NCBI GenBank assembly: GCA_030710515.1
Contig: JALBCR010003881.1
Location: 12,501 to 76,500 of the forward strand
DNA length: 64,000 bases
Reading direction: 5' to 3'
From: Abscondita cerata
Lineage: Eukaryota > Arthropoda > Insecta > Coleoptera > Lampyridae
The translations under genes and the position numbers were made by a program. The stretch's first letter is position 1. Every line of letters starts with the position of its first letter. This document shows, piece after piece, positions 46,026 to 57,864 of the stretch. The notes beneath the pieces are model-generated. The model made no database searches. It was given only the letters and a program-made list of their open reading frames with translations, and was not told where the DNA came from.

Positions 46026-47965
46026 CAGAACAAATAATGCTTCTTTTGGTAAAATTTTGCACAATTATTACATATTAAACAAAAGAAAATTAATGAGGAT
46101 AAGAACTGGTTGGATAGTAGTCTATGTCCTCTGTGGTATCTTATCCCTTGCAACCTGGATCTGATGTCTCAGGTTACTATTAAGTTTTAAAACCGCTAAA
46201 GCCCCGACTCATCATGTCCACACCCCACACCCCTTAGGGGCCAGGGTAAAATTTGAACCTGCGCTACCCCAAAATCTTTACATAATGTTTATTTCCATTA
46301 TTTTATTGGAAAATGTTATTTGATACCATTTTGTTTATACTCCATGTCGCCGAATATTTTTGGGATGTAAGCACATCTAATAGCTATTTCATTCTAAATC
46401 ATCACACCAAGTGTTGTAATGGGAATTCTCCTGATATCTGTCGTATCCTTCACTTTTCCCACAAACAAACCTATATTCGTCACTTCAAAGACAATTTCAT
46501 TTTCACTGACGAAGCCAACTATTTCGCTTAACTCGATGCCAGTCTATGATAGCCTTTGTAGTGCCGATTAGAAAAAAACGTAAATTTGGACGGTATGAAC
46601 GTAGTAGCTTAAACTAGGTTGATAAATTGCTGCTATCGATTACACGACTGCCAAGAGTTTGTGGTGGAGTTTGTAGTTTAAAAATTGGTCAAAAGTCAAT
46701 TTTCAAGACCACTGTTTCTTTACTGGGGTCTTCCAGGTGATCGATATTGCCTATACCATGTTCTAACCATGAAGACTAACTTCTGAATGGTAAAGTGGTT
46801 AGAATTAATATTTCTTCTAATTTCGCTCTTTACACCTATAAATCTAACCTGGACATGGAAAAAATGATGTCGTTGTTTTATTGGAAGCATTTTAATTATA
46901 GTGGTGGTGATGTTTTAACAAAATATTAAAGAAGCACTGACAGTACTTGTTCAATATTTTGTTAATCTTATGGTAAAACTTATTGATATGGTTAGCTACC
47001 ATAGTAAACAAAAAAAGACAACGTTAGTAGTGATTTGACTGAAAGTGCAATAGTTTACTTCTAAGTTTTGAGCATCATTGTGAATGGTGCATTTATATGT
47101 AAGTAACAAAATAATAAAATATACCAACGTGTGCCCACGCAAAAAAATATCGCCTTTCTTATAAGTACACCAACGGAAACCTTTTCAATCAAATTGTAAA
47201 AAGGATCAATTTTATAACGTGCCAGAAACAGTAACCAATTATCTTAGTTCAAAATATACAATTTTTCATCTTTTTTTGTGAAATCTGGTAGAAACTTACT
47301 CGCTAAAGTATATAATGTTTGAAAATCTTCAGCTATTGAAGAAGGTTACCTTGATGACTCTGTAGCTAAACGGGTAAATATTACTAAAAATGGACGCGGA
47401 CAAGTTGGCGCGAACCAAACGCAGGTCGAGTAAATGCTATTACGTCAGACAACTGTTTACTTTTTACCCTCTACAAATAAGTCGTCATCAAAAGATTCAA
47501 TTTGAATTTTTTAACAACCTAATTGTATTTTATAGTTCAAAAGGTGCAAACAAGTGCATTTTATCAATGGTTAAATAATAGGTGTTTATGTAACTAGTAA
47601 CAAAACATGATTTTTATAATGATTTGATAATGAGGACATATTGTAAAGCGGTTTATAGTAGACTTTGTCAAGAGTAAAATGTTTCAATAACTACCATTTT
47701 TAAATACTTCTTTATATTTAACGTCTGTAATTTGAGGTGTTACTCGATCTATTGTTTTATGTAAAAAAATCTCGAACTTACATGCGGAAAAAGACAATGA
47801 AATAGCTATTTATGGTATTCAGTGACAAAACGCACGATTTTTGTAATAATTGAAATATGTCTGGGGCGAGCGTAACCATCGTGATTCGTTACGTAGGACA
47901 AAATCATGTTTCAGGATGTGTTATACAAGATGCTTCAAAAAAAAGGTTGCCCTGTTGATATGGTA
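46026..47965. repeat. Tandem 1.94-kb duplication, unit 2
   Basis: Direct copy of 44090-46025. It ends ATATGGTA at 47965, where unit 1 joins unit 2. The open frame at 47390-47578 is identical in translation to 45444-45632. Confidence 0.88.
46270..46810 (-). mobile_element. Tc1/mariner-like transposase relic in unit 2
   Basis: Same fragment as in unit 1. The two versions differ by small indels that change which pieces are open. Confidence 0.5.
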
Positions 47966-50900
47966 GGTAGAGCACTAACAAGTAAGTGGAGTTTACTTAG
48001 TAAATAAATTTCGTATTCTAGATATAAGGTGATCAAAAATAATTTTTATAGACGTTTTTTAGGATTATGTAGAAACTACTGGCGACATTTTAATGAAATT
48101 TTGTATGAATATATGTTTTTGAAATTGATACATTTATTTTTATATCTGACAGAGGGTGTTAGTTACAAGGTTCGTAAATAGTTCTAAACCTAACTCTTAT
48201 GAGGTTAAATTTTCTAGTTAAAATTTTAAGCAAGCTTACACATTATTCAATTTTATATCAAAAAGGTAATCTTTGTAAAAACTTGATATTGCGTACCGTT
48301 TTTCGAATATTTTGATTTGAAAATAATGGAGTAAATTACCTATTTTTTAATAACGACCCGAATAATGCTAAACTTAGTAATTATACTAATAATCGCAAGA
48401 AGAAAAAACAAATCTGACTAAAAACATGAAATATAAAATCAATTAGATAAAATGTTCAAAATCTTCTCTGTTTTTACGAATACACCTTTTTTAAACACCC
48501 TGTATACAACAGTTGTGTCTTATTTTGAAAAAAAATTTTTTAAATAAAATTAAATTCTATTTCAAATTCAAATTCTAATCGAGTGTGACCGATGTTCCCA
48601 TGTTATTATTTCTAAAACGAAAAACAAACAGAGAACTAGTTACGAAAAGTCGATCATTTTGGCACTTACTTTAATTATGAATAATGTGAATTTATAAGTA
48701 TGTAAAATTTAGAAAAAATAGTTTTTCTACTTATACTTACAAAAGCAAGCTTTTGTGGTTGTTATAGTATGAAGGTACTACGTAGTTGTAATTTGTTATA
48801 AGTTATAAAAAGATAAACAGTTCTTTCTTAGGCAATATTGAAGTTGGAAAATTAAAACTGGAAATGCTATATTTTTTAGAAGCAAAGGAAAGTAACATTT
48901 TACTAACGCGTAAACGGAAACTTAATAGTAAGATTTACTATCACGAGCTGGTAAAACACACTTTTCCTACACAAAACTATATGGTATTTGGAATATAACA
49001 ATTTAAAATGACTATTTATGTAAAAATATTTTTAACTTTCTGAACTATAAAGCAAATTTTTCAGTTGTTCATACTTGTCTTGAAACTTGATTGTTACACA
49101 CAAAGCGGTAAACTACTGCTACTATGAGGTAAAGTACGGCTACTATGCGGTAAAGTAGTCGGAACGTTTTAAAAAATAAACTAAGGGTAAAAATCCGATA
49201 AACTGGTTTTAAAAAATTTACTTTACACCAAAGTTGACACGATAATGTACAGAATAAAGACGTATTTAATTTTTTTATTGATGATGATATTGATGGCGCC
49301 ATCTATACGTCAGTTAAACAAAGGAACTGACACTGGTGGTGTATGTCAAAATGGTTAAACAGCCAGGCTTACTTAAAATCAGTAAAAATAACTTTGTTCT
49401 TTTTTTACTTTTTGATAATGATCGTCGGCCAAAAAATATTATACAAGTTTCGTGTGTAAAATGATTTACGGTGCTCCCAAACAAAGCCGTAAAACAATTT
49501 AGTATAACTAAAACTATTGAATTAAATACCGCCAATGTTTTTTGGCTGTAATGATTAAAGTGTAACTAATTACTAAAATGTCACTCTTCCTTACCGATTT
49601 ATTGTCAGCAAAACAGCTTGTTCCATTCAAAATTCAAAAAACAGATTATAATGCTAGTGAATTCATAACTTTGCCAATGAATTTACAATTGTTTTAGTGT
49701 TAAGTTGTACTTGGACCATCGGTCTGTCAAGGACGGTTTGCGCCAAGTTTGGTTTTCGCCAAGTTTACTGCGCCAAGTTGGTTGCTTCATTTTGATGCCA
49801 CAAAAATAATAATTACAATTACCTAAACATTCAAATTTTGTCGCAGTACTTTCGCTCAGCTCAAGCATCTGAATTTTGTATTTGTACCTTTATATCGTGT
49901 CATAAGAATATTTTTTATACAGAAAAGTACTATAGTTTTTATGAAATTATAAATATTTGGGGTACATTTTTGAGGAATATATTAGGATATTTTTAACTAA
50001 ATCTTGAAAAATTTCTTAAAATGGCTAAATTTGTTAGCTGCTAGAATTTCTATAAAGACAGAAGTAATTGTATGTCAAAAATAAATAGGACAGTTATTGT
50101 AAAATGCGTTTCAAATTTGTTAAGCACTATTTAAGACAAAAGTTTTCTATGCCGATTGAATAAAAAATGCTAGGGAAAAGAATGTATCCTGGTATACATA
50201 TACTACTACCCCTTACTCCATTTAATTTAAAGAAATTTTTGACTTGAACACGTTTTTAATTAAATGAAGAAGCAACTGTAAATTATTATTTTGTAAATCT
50301 TCCAAAATTGCACTTTTCTGGATTACATTGTACTAAAAGAATGTACATACAGGTCTGGCATAATTTTATCCGGACATAATAATTATATAAGTAGAACAAA
50401 CAATAAACTATAATTATAAGCAGTAACTTACATCCTTGTTGCTTTTATTGCTTATTTCTTCATTTTAATTATAAAATTTGTATGCCCGAAAAAAAAAATA
50501 AGCTGATACCAATGAATTTGACACCTTACCTTCAAATACTTGTTAACAAAAATTTAGAAATAATTCAGTTTAAATAATTTATGTATAAATTATATTAAAT
50601 TCAAACAATAATTTTAGTAGTGGACATTGTTTTATATAAATGGAGACTTTAAATACATTTTACCTAAATAAATTACCTCCACAATCAAAAAGCAGAATTT
50701 CAATTGACAATTTTAAAAATTTGTAAATCTGATTGAAGTTTTGTTTTACATAATTATATATCGCAAAGAAATCAAATCTGGAATAATTAAAAAAAAAATT
50801 ATTTACGTTCCAATTCATACGAGTTATGTTAATTATGCAAAAGAGTTCTACAAAACGACATAAACGACGAAGCAGAGATGATTATTTTTTGATACCAATT
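47966..50900. other. AT-rich region, short tandem motifs only
   Basis: ACACCCTGTATAC at 48495-48508 is a lone transposon-end-like motif. Bases 49105-49157 hold two and a half 21-bp units of GCGGTAAAGTACTGCTACTAT type. Bases 49738-49780 hold three CGCCAAGTT repeats. No gene recognised. Confidence 0.5.
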
Positions 50901-50925
50901 TTATTATTTATTTTTTTTAAACAGT

Positions 50926-51340
50926 TTACGCATTCTTACCTCCAGCATTTTTTACTTTTACTGCGGTATTTGATTTTGTTTCTACTTTAGAACAAGTATT
51001 ATTATTTTTACAGTTTACATTAACTGCTACATTCCTCGATTCAGCGTCATCTTTAACATCATCATCGTTTTCATCGGCGTCCGCATTCTCCTCATCATCA
51101 ACTTCCTCTTCTTCTTCGTCGTCATCATCGCTGCTCTCAGTTTTTTCATCGTCTTCGGCAGTTTTCTCGTCGCCTTCATCTTCGCTCAAAGCTGCAGACA
51201 AAGACGCCCTTAATAGTTCGGGTAATTCAGAAAAAATATTCGTAATCGTTGTTAGTAAACTAGAAGGCGTCTCTCTTCTTCTTCTTCCTTTTTCCGACTT
51301 TTGTCTTTCAGAAGCGTTCGCGCTCCAGCGTCCGCTTCGC
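50926..51340 (-). CDS. Acidic protein, terminal exon
   Basis: From acceptor TGTTTGTAG (51341-51349) to TAA (50926-50928), about 138 residues, with AATAAA downstream (50907-50912 on the minus strand). It starts very basic (R-R-S-G-R-W, then E-K-G-R-R-R-R-E), has a short amphipathic part (I-F-S-E-L-P-E-L-L-R-A-S-L), then a long Asp/Glu/Ser run, and ends in a Lys/Asn/Val-rich tail with two Cys (C-K-N-N-N-T-C). Its GC content and codon use differ clearly from the surrounding AT-rich DNA, which supports a real exon. The charge switch suggests a nucleic-acid- or histone-binding or secreted acidic protein, but I recognise no family. Upstream exons were not found. Confidence 0.6.
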
Positions 51341-51349
51341 CTACAAACA

Positions 51350-53570
51350 TTAAACACAATTTTAATTTACACGAAACATGCTATTTATAAAAGGAAACAA
51401 CGATCGGTAACCTCAATTAAGCACATAATGCACTTAAAGAAGCGTTCCACTTTCATATTTACTCAATGAATTAATAGTGTTAAAGTGAAACGGGTTTTCG
51501 AACATTTTCCGATGAAGGAGTGTTTGTTTAAATATACCTATATATAAAATTACATCTTCACTTCTTATACGGTTATTGCCTAGTTTTCTAACACAGTTAG
51601 GTGTCAAATTTAAACAGACTTAGGGTTACTTCAATTGTTAATGCAGCTAAATGTAGTTAATGTAATGTAACATTACAACGCGTGACGACGTGCTAATGGT
51701 TGGCAATTGTAATCAATTAATCATAACTGTTACAAATACAAATTTTACATTAAGCTTGTTAACTTACTTTATTACTTTTTTCCAGTCGCTAATTATATCA
51801 TTTAACGCTATTAGTTTACATTAGCGTCAATTATTTTAAATTACTTATAGAGGTGAAGAACTTTACTTCAGTAATTTAAATTATTATGTTTGTATAAAAA
51901 ATCCAAGCTTAAGAAATATCTAAAAACCCAATTTTGTGAATAACTTCTTTAGTCATCAGTTTTTATTACTTTTTAAAATTAAAAAAAACTCTAGAAACAC
52001 AATATTTTTGCAAATAATTTAGAAAGAAGAGATGTGACAATACTATAAACACAAACAAATCACTTCTTTGCTACATACCCTTGCACGGTCGTATTTCTAT
52101 TATTTTTTTATCCAGTGTTTTAATTTTTAGTTATTTTTGAATATACAGAGTTATTGATAGTAAATATGGTAGGTTAGAAGTTTATGAAAAACAGAACAAA
52201 CAATTAATCTGAAAACTTGGATTTTTGCACACTGTTAAGATTTTTATGAGTTTAAATAGAAACGAAATTACAATTTTAATGGTACCATTTTTTTTTTAAG
52301 AGAAAGAAATGAAATACCACAATTTTAATGGTGCCATTTTTTTAAACAAAGAAATTATTAAAAAAGAATGATCATCAAGAAACTGCAATTGGAAAAATAA
52401 AATAATATATAGAATCCAATATTAAAAACGGAGGGTAAATAACTGCCAAAATTATGTACACAAGATATCCCTTTCCAGCAAGGAATCCTTTGATATTTCT
52501 TAGTGAAATCCTCATAATATTCCATGATTTTTTCGATTTTCCTATTTGCTCATGGTATCTCTTAGATATCCAGCAATTCCTTTGTCATACGGTTTGAAAA
52601 TTTTGAGGGTGTTTAGAAAATATGCCAAAATATCCTTCATGTTTCTCTTCTAGGATAATTTTGGGCACAATTTCCTTAATAACTTTAATAGAATATTGTG
52701 GTTGATAACAACTGATAAATACTATATATATTTTCTACCTCAACTTGTTTAATTACTATGTATTTCGAAAGCTTTGCTTTCATCTTCAGCTGAAGACCAA
52801 TACTAAACCAAATTTTTAATTCAAACAGCACATGGCTCATTTTAAATAAAATCAACTCAAAAAATCTAGTGTTACCCATCATACGATAAATAATAAACAT
52901 AGTATAGATTGTAATAGCTTAAAATTAGTTAAACAAGAAGTAGACTATAGAAAATTAAATACTATACAAAGTTATATACAAAAACAGAGATAAGTTGATA
53001 AATAATGACATGGGTCCTAACCCCAACACTATAGTTGAAATATTATGAGTTCTTTCTATTCTGCTAACAATGCGTAGAATTTTCTAATTCTTTTGTTGTT
53101 TCTTCCTTTTTCTTTTTTTTTATTTCTTGTTTCTTAGGTTTTTCTTGTATTATTTCCAATAGTTTTAAATTTTGTTTGTATCTTTCTTTTTCTTTCTTCT
53201 TGTTTGGTTAATAAATCTCTAAGCTTCCTTTTTTATTTTTTATCTTCTTTATCTTCTCTTCCATTGCCTTCTTCAACACTTTTTTTTTCATCTTCTTTGT
53301 TGTTTTTTCTTTATCTCTCAATTTCCTTATTTCCGTTTTTCATGTCTTTTTTGTAAAACTAAATAACTATAAACACCAGTAGATACAATATTTATCACTA
53401 CTCGAACTAAAACTTTAATATATTGGATGCTCCTGATTTTAGTTTACGAATTGCAACTTCTCACTCGTTGCACGTTTTCAATAAAAGTTGCTTAGCCTAG
53501 TGAAGCCTACAGAACTGCATAATGATCTACCCAATTTATCCGTTGATTAATTTGAAGATTATCATTTTTG
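51350..53570. other. Intronic or intergenic, AT-rich
   Basis: Probably intron of the acidic-protein gene in part. Bases 53050-53350 are T-rich; the minus strand is Lys/Glu-rich and resembles decayed non-LTR sequence. Confidence 0.45.
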
Positions 53571-53578
53571 ATGAGAAC

Positions 53579-54252
53579 ATATACAGGGTGTTGCTATATT
53601 CGACCGATAACGCTCTACCCCAGAGATGTCTTGTAAATTGGTGAATTTTGCTATAGGAGTACAAACTCTTAAAAGGCTTTACTTGTTGAGATATAGAATG
53701 TTGAAGGTTTAAAATAAAAATTAAAAATTTGTAATACATCAAAAATACTTTTAAATTTTTTTCAAGTTAAAACTAAATTTTAAAATTTAACTTTCTAATT
53801 TTGGCTCCACTGTAGCAAATAATTTTTTATATTTTTTAACGCTTTATTTATTTTTGGTCAATAAGTAAAAACATTTTATGGTGCTAAAATGAACGACATT
53901 AAAGATATTTGCTTTTAAACAAAAGTCTGCAAGTACTGACATATTCCAAATTATTATGTGCAGTGCAATTTGCCCGTCGGCGATTTGCTAAACAATTTGC
54001 TTCAATTCATACTATTAATTCGATTTTAAAAAAAAAAATAAAGCGTAAATTGTAGAAGAATTAATAGAAACTATTTTAAAGGCATCTTTGATTTATTGTA
54101 AATTTTTAATTTTTATTTTAAACTTTTAACACCTTGTATCTTAGCAACTAAGCCGTGTAAAGGTTCATGTTCTTATATCAAAATTTAACAATTTACGAGA
54201 CCTCTCTGGAGTAGAGCGTTGTTGGTCAAATATAGCAACACCCTGTATATTT
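53579..54252. mobile_element. Non-autonomous DNA transposon with about 150-bp inverted repeats
   Basis: Left end TATACAGGGTGTTGCTATAT, followed by CGCTCTACYCCAGAGA. The right end has TCTGGAGTAGAGCG and then ATATAGCAACACCCTGTATA. The arms also share AAAATAAAAATTAAAAATTT near their inner ends. No coding capacity. TA flanks both ends, so a TA target is possible. Confidence 0.7.
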
Positions 54253-55668
54253 ATTATTACAGTATAATATTCATATAAAAAAGTTTTGCCTGAAACATTT
54301 TCTCGCTGGTTCTCTATTTTTTGAGAAAATTACTGAAAAACTTTTTTTTGAAAGTGCCTATTTGCATGGATGATTACGTATATTTATTGGAGGCGATATA
54401 GGTATCACAAGAATTGTAATTCTTCTGAAGAAAAACTAAATTAAAATCAACAACCAAAGTGGGAATAAAAATCAATTCCATAGAAATAAGTGACTATAAA
54501 ACAATGCATAATGACAATTGATGTCTCACAATATAATCTTAATTTTACTGTTAAATAAGAAAATGGCCCTCCGTAACAATCGAATCCGGTGACGTAAGTG
54601 AAGAAGAATTTAATAAACTTTTCTTTCAACCACAAACAGTGAATTTTAAAATTTCGCTTATAATAAATAAACAGGTTAGTTATAGAATTGATAAAATAAA
54701 AGATATTCTTTTAAGATTGCTCTGGCCAACAGCAACAAAATCAAATTTTTTAAATTCAGTGTCAGCCTGCTCGTAAATTGTTAACACGCATAAATAATTT
54801 ATGATTATTTGCTAATGCGCTCAGAATACCGAAATGTGTAAGGTTATTGACATCTTTTACGTACGAGTGAAATATGATTTTGAACATCAAAGTATTGCAT
54901 AATTGTTTCTCTTGTCGAGTAGTTTTCTTTCTTTATTTATCTTTACTGAATCTTAAATTTTGGAAGCACGTTTTCCTCTATGTCGTAGGTATACAGGGTA
55001 TCTTACGAAATGCATCTTGAATACTATACGAGGTATACGTCTTTTAGAATCTTATGAACTGCGATCTTGCGTTGAAAATTGTAATTAATCAGCACCAAAT
55101 TTAAAATGAACTTTAAGTGAATCACAATAACATTCGCTTTCAATTTTCACTTAAATATGCCATATGATCACAATTTAACAAAAATAAACTTGTTTTCTGG
55201 AAATTAAGCTAGTTTTGTAAGATAATAATATTTTCACAAGAACCGATTGCAGCCCCACGGTTCATATAGTTCTCAAAGTCTTGTACAATTAAGGTTAAAA
55301 GATACGAAAGTTGTCTTTAATAGTGTTCATCTCAAAACTGATTTTAAAATATAAAAATATATACCTACGTTTTTTGACATATTGCAGTGATTGCATTATT
55401 TTGTTAAATAAAATCATTTTTGTATTGAATGTGAACATGAAATTTTTCTTATTTAAAATTCTTTAGTTAACAATATCCCTAAGACTTGGATTCATAATAA
55501 TAAAGGTGGTTTATGATTTAACAAAATTTAAATCTTGAAAACAAAATAAAATAATCGAACGTAACGTTCTTTATAAATATGAATATAATTTTTATAACGT
55601 AACATGTAGTATATTCCGCTACAAAATTTAATTTCTTATTAACACAATTTTTGTTATTTTAATATAGA
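54253..55668. other. AT-rich region
   Basis: ATACAGGGTATCTTACG at 54992-55008 is a lone transposon-end-like motif. No gene seen. Confidence 0.45.
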
Positions 55669-55902
55669 TTAACCTTCGTGCGTTTCGTACGTGACGTTAC
55701 AGGTCACCTTCAACGTCTTCTCTAGAGTGACCTCTTGACCCCGTGGATTGTTTGTATGATGTTTCCTTTGTTTTGGGTTTTGCTTTCCGTTTATTTCATC
55801 ATATTTAATTGCGTATAATTTTATTTGATTGGACTTTGCACGGGCTACCACAAACGCGGGCTTACAACATTGCGTGACTATTTTTATCAACGTTACGCAT
55901 TT
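55669..55902 (-). CDS. Possible exon, unknown product
   Basis: A 70-plus codon open frame on the minus strand with higher GC than its surroundings, reading C-K-P-A-F-V-V-A-R-A-K-S-N-Q-I-K-L and ending L-K-V-T-C-N-V-T-Y-E-T-H-E-G before TAA. There is no ATG in frame, so it would have to be a terminal exon; the acceptor is not obvious. I recognise no domain. It could be repeat-derived. Confidence 0.28.
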   Translation of the reverse strand, partial: KCVTLIKIVTQCCKPAFVVARAKSNQIKLYAIKYDEINGKQNPKQRKHHTNNPRGQEVTLEKTLKVTCNVTYETHEG

Positions 55903-56351
55903 CTAGTAACTGAGAATATATCTTCTTAACATACCATAAACCTCTTATATCTTAGTACTAAACATTATATATCTTTTTACACGTATACATTAAAAATATG
56001 ACCGTGTATTTTCAATTGCCTTTCATTCTAAGCTTGTAATTTAGATATCATATGTACATTGGAATCAGTCTATGACACTAGAAATTTTTCTTTCGATTTC
56101 ACCGATAATAAACTTTAGTTTCCCGTATGACACACATATCGTTCTTTATTATTATCGTACGAACGCTATTATGAAAACTATAGTGATTTTTAAAACTTTG
56201 AAATAGATCAATTATTAACAAAATGCGTTTAACGTTTGTAAGTAGGCTTAAAAAAAGACAATCTAAATAATTACAAAATAAAAAAATACGTTTAGAAATG
56301 CGTTCTGTTTTGTTTCTAAGTGTAACAATAAATTAGTTCTCCTGTGACAAA

Positions 56352-56612
56352 ATGCTACCTAGAATAGAAAGTATCCAAACTATTAAACTGTTTTTTGGGA
56401 TAAGTGTACGCCGTTTTGTCAACAGTATCGTAGAGTTATTGGAAAAGTTTGGAAAGGTATTAAACACAGAAGGCAACGTTTTGCACTACGGCGTCGCTTC
56501 TTCAAGGCCGCTGTCCAGATTAAACAAAATGCCAAACTCGCTTTATCTGTTCACTGGCCTTAAAAAAGCATTCACGTCAGAGTACGAAACTTTGCCTTTA
56601 CGAACTACTTGA
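56352..56612 (+). CDS. Possible small protein-coding ORF, unknown
   Basis: ATG in a fair context (GACAAAATG) opens 86 codons (start M-L-P-R-I-E-S-I-Q, middle V-N-S-I-V-E-L-L-E-K-F-G-K-V-L, end E-T-L-P-L-R-T-T). Base composition is richer in GC than the flanks. No signal peptide or known domain. Could be a host gene, a UTR frame or a repeat piece. Confidence 0.28.
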   Translation: MLPRIESIQTIKLFFGISVRRFVNSIVELLEKFGKVLNTEGNVLHYGVASSRPLSRLNKMPNSLYLFTGLKKAFTSEYETLPLRTT

Positions 56613-57613
56613 GTTTTTCATTTATTATTACTATTCATTGTTTTAATTAAATGCTTAATAAATATTTTTCCGGAATTTGTTGATCAGGTTACTTTTTATC
56701 TTCAATTGCAATGATTATACAAAAATAAATTATATATTACAAGATGTTAAATACATTGACAACTTTTACTTTTTAAACATTGATTTTTTTACGGTTCTCA
56801 AGATTTCTTGATCTTGAGCAAAAAGTATGGTAAAACATAAAACTGCATTTGATATTTAAGTTATTTTAGAAATGTCTTTCGAAGATAATCCGGAATTTAG
56901 AAAACAACAGTTTCAGTACCCATGTCGCAAATAGAGGCCTGATTAAATAAAAATTGTAAATCAGAAACCGACTGTGAAGACTAAAACTGTCCATAGATAA
57001 AGAATAACTAGAATTTTGGAATGATCTTGATTAATTAAAGAAGCCGACTTCCAGAAAGCAGTGAAGAACATAAACATAGAACGAATCTGACCAATACTCA
57101 GTTCCGGGGAAATAATAGAAAATTGTTAACTTGCTACATCTATTATCCACTATCGTCCTATTATTTATCATTTACTTAGAAGAAGCAATAGACACCAAGC
57201 ATTTAAGACAACATTAAATCATTTGAACATACCAAATGGTTTTTGGATTACCCAACATAAAACAACAAACTAAGGTTATCAATTCAAAAATAGTGTTATA
57301 GCTTGTTAGAAAGGTGGTCAAGGATATCGAAGTTCAAAACGCAATAATATCAGTACTGATCATTGTGCTCCCCTTTTTGAATTTACATTTAGCATCTACA
57401 GTAGGTTAAGTTCTCTTAGCAATCTCAGGGCTGACCTTGGATAGAAAGGAGTAATCTTTTCCAGTTGGAAAAATTTCCAAAAACACTTCTACCTTTTAAA
57501 AAGCGTGGCTTCACATTCCGCAAGTAGGTGGATCATGGTTTCCAATCTTGGCAAGTTTTCTTCTCGTTAAGAAACCCGTAAAAACTCTTAAGTGGTTGCT
57601 GCAAACTGCTAAG
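56613..57613. other. Intergenic
   Basis: No feature recognised. Confidence 0.45.
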
Positions 57614-57699
57614 TAATCCCTGTGACAATGTAAGCTTTCGCGGCTGTTGTCATTAAGATTATTATCTTCAGGTTGAGCCGTGTTCGTCCTTCCTTCCTA

Positions 57700-57745
57700 C
57701 GTTCTCTGCTTGACGTTTCGCTAACCATACTGTTAGCTTCTTCAG
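57700..57745 (-). ncRNA. Hammerhead-like core, minus arm
   Basis: CTGAAGA (57739-57745), helix II GCTAAC/GTTAGC, GAAA (57716-57719), CGTC with GTC at 57712-57714. One extra A between CTGAAGA and helix II; helix III is AC/GT without a loop, so only a dimer could form it well. Confidence 0.4.
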
Positions 57746-57760
57746 TCTTTAGAGTAACTT

Positions 57761-57806
57761 CTGAAGAAGCTAACAGCATGGTTAGCGAAACGTCAAGCAG
57801 AGAACG
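57761..57806 (+). ncRNA. Hammerhead-like core, plus arm
   Basis: CTGAAGA (57761-57767), helix II GCTAAC-AGCATG-GTTAGC, GAAA (57787-57790), GTC (57792-57794). Same extra A as the minus arm. The arm's helix II is perfect over six base pairs. Confidence 0.42.
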
Positions 57807-57864
57807 TAGGAAGAAAGGACGAACACGGCTCAACCCGGAAGATAATAATCTTAATCCCTGTGAC

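Larger units (their letters stand above)
57627..57851. mobile_element. Palindromic Penelope-like terminal element with two hammerhead-like cores
   Basis: Flanked by a perfect 13-bp duplication, TAATCCCTGTGAC (57614-57626 and 57852-57864). Inside are two inverted arms of about 95 bp (about 57653-57745 and 57761-57851). Each holds CTGAAGAAGCTAACAG, GGTTAGCGAAACGTC, AAGCAGAGAACGTAGG and CGAACACGGCTCAAC. No coding part. The arrangement matches a miniature double-ended derivative of a Penelope-like terminal repeat. Confidence 0.72.
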
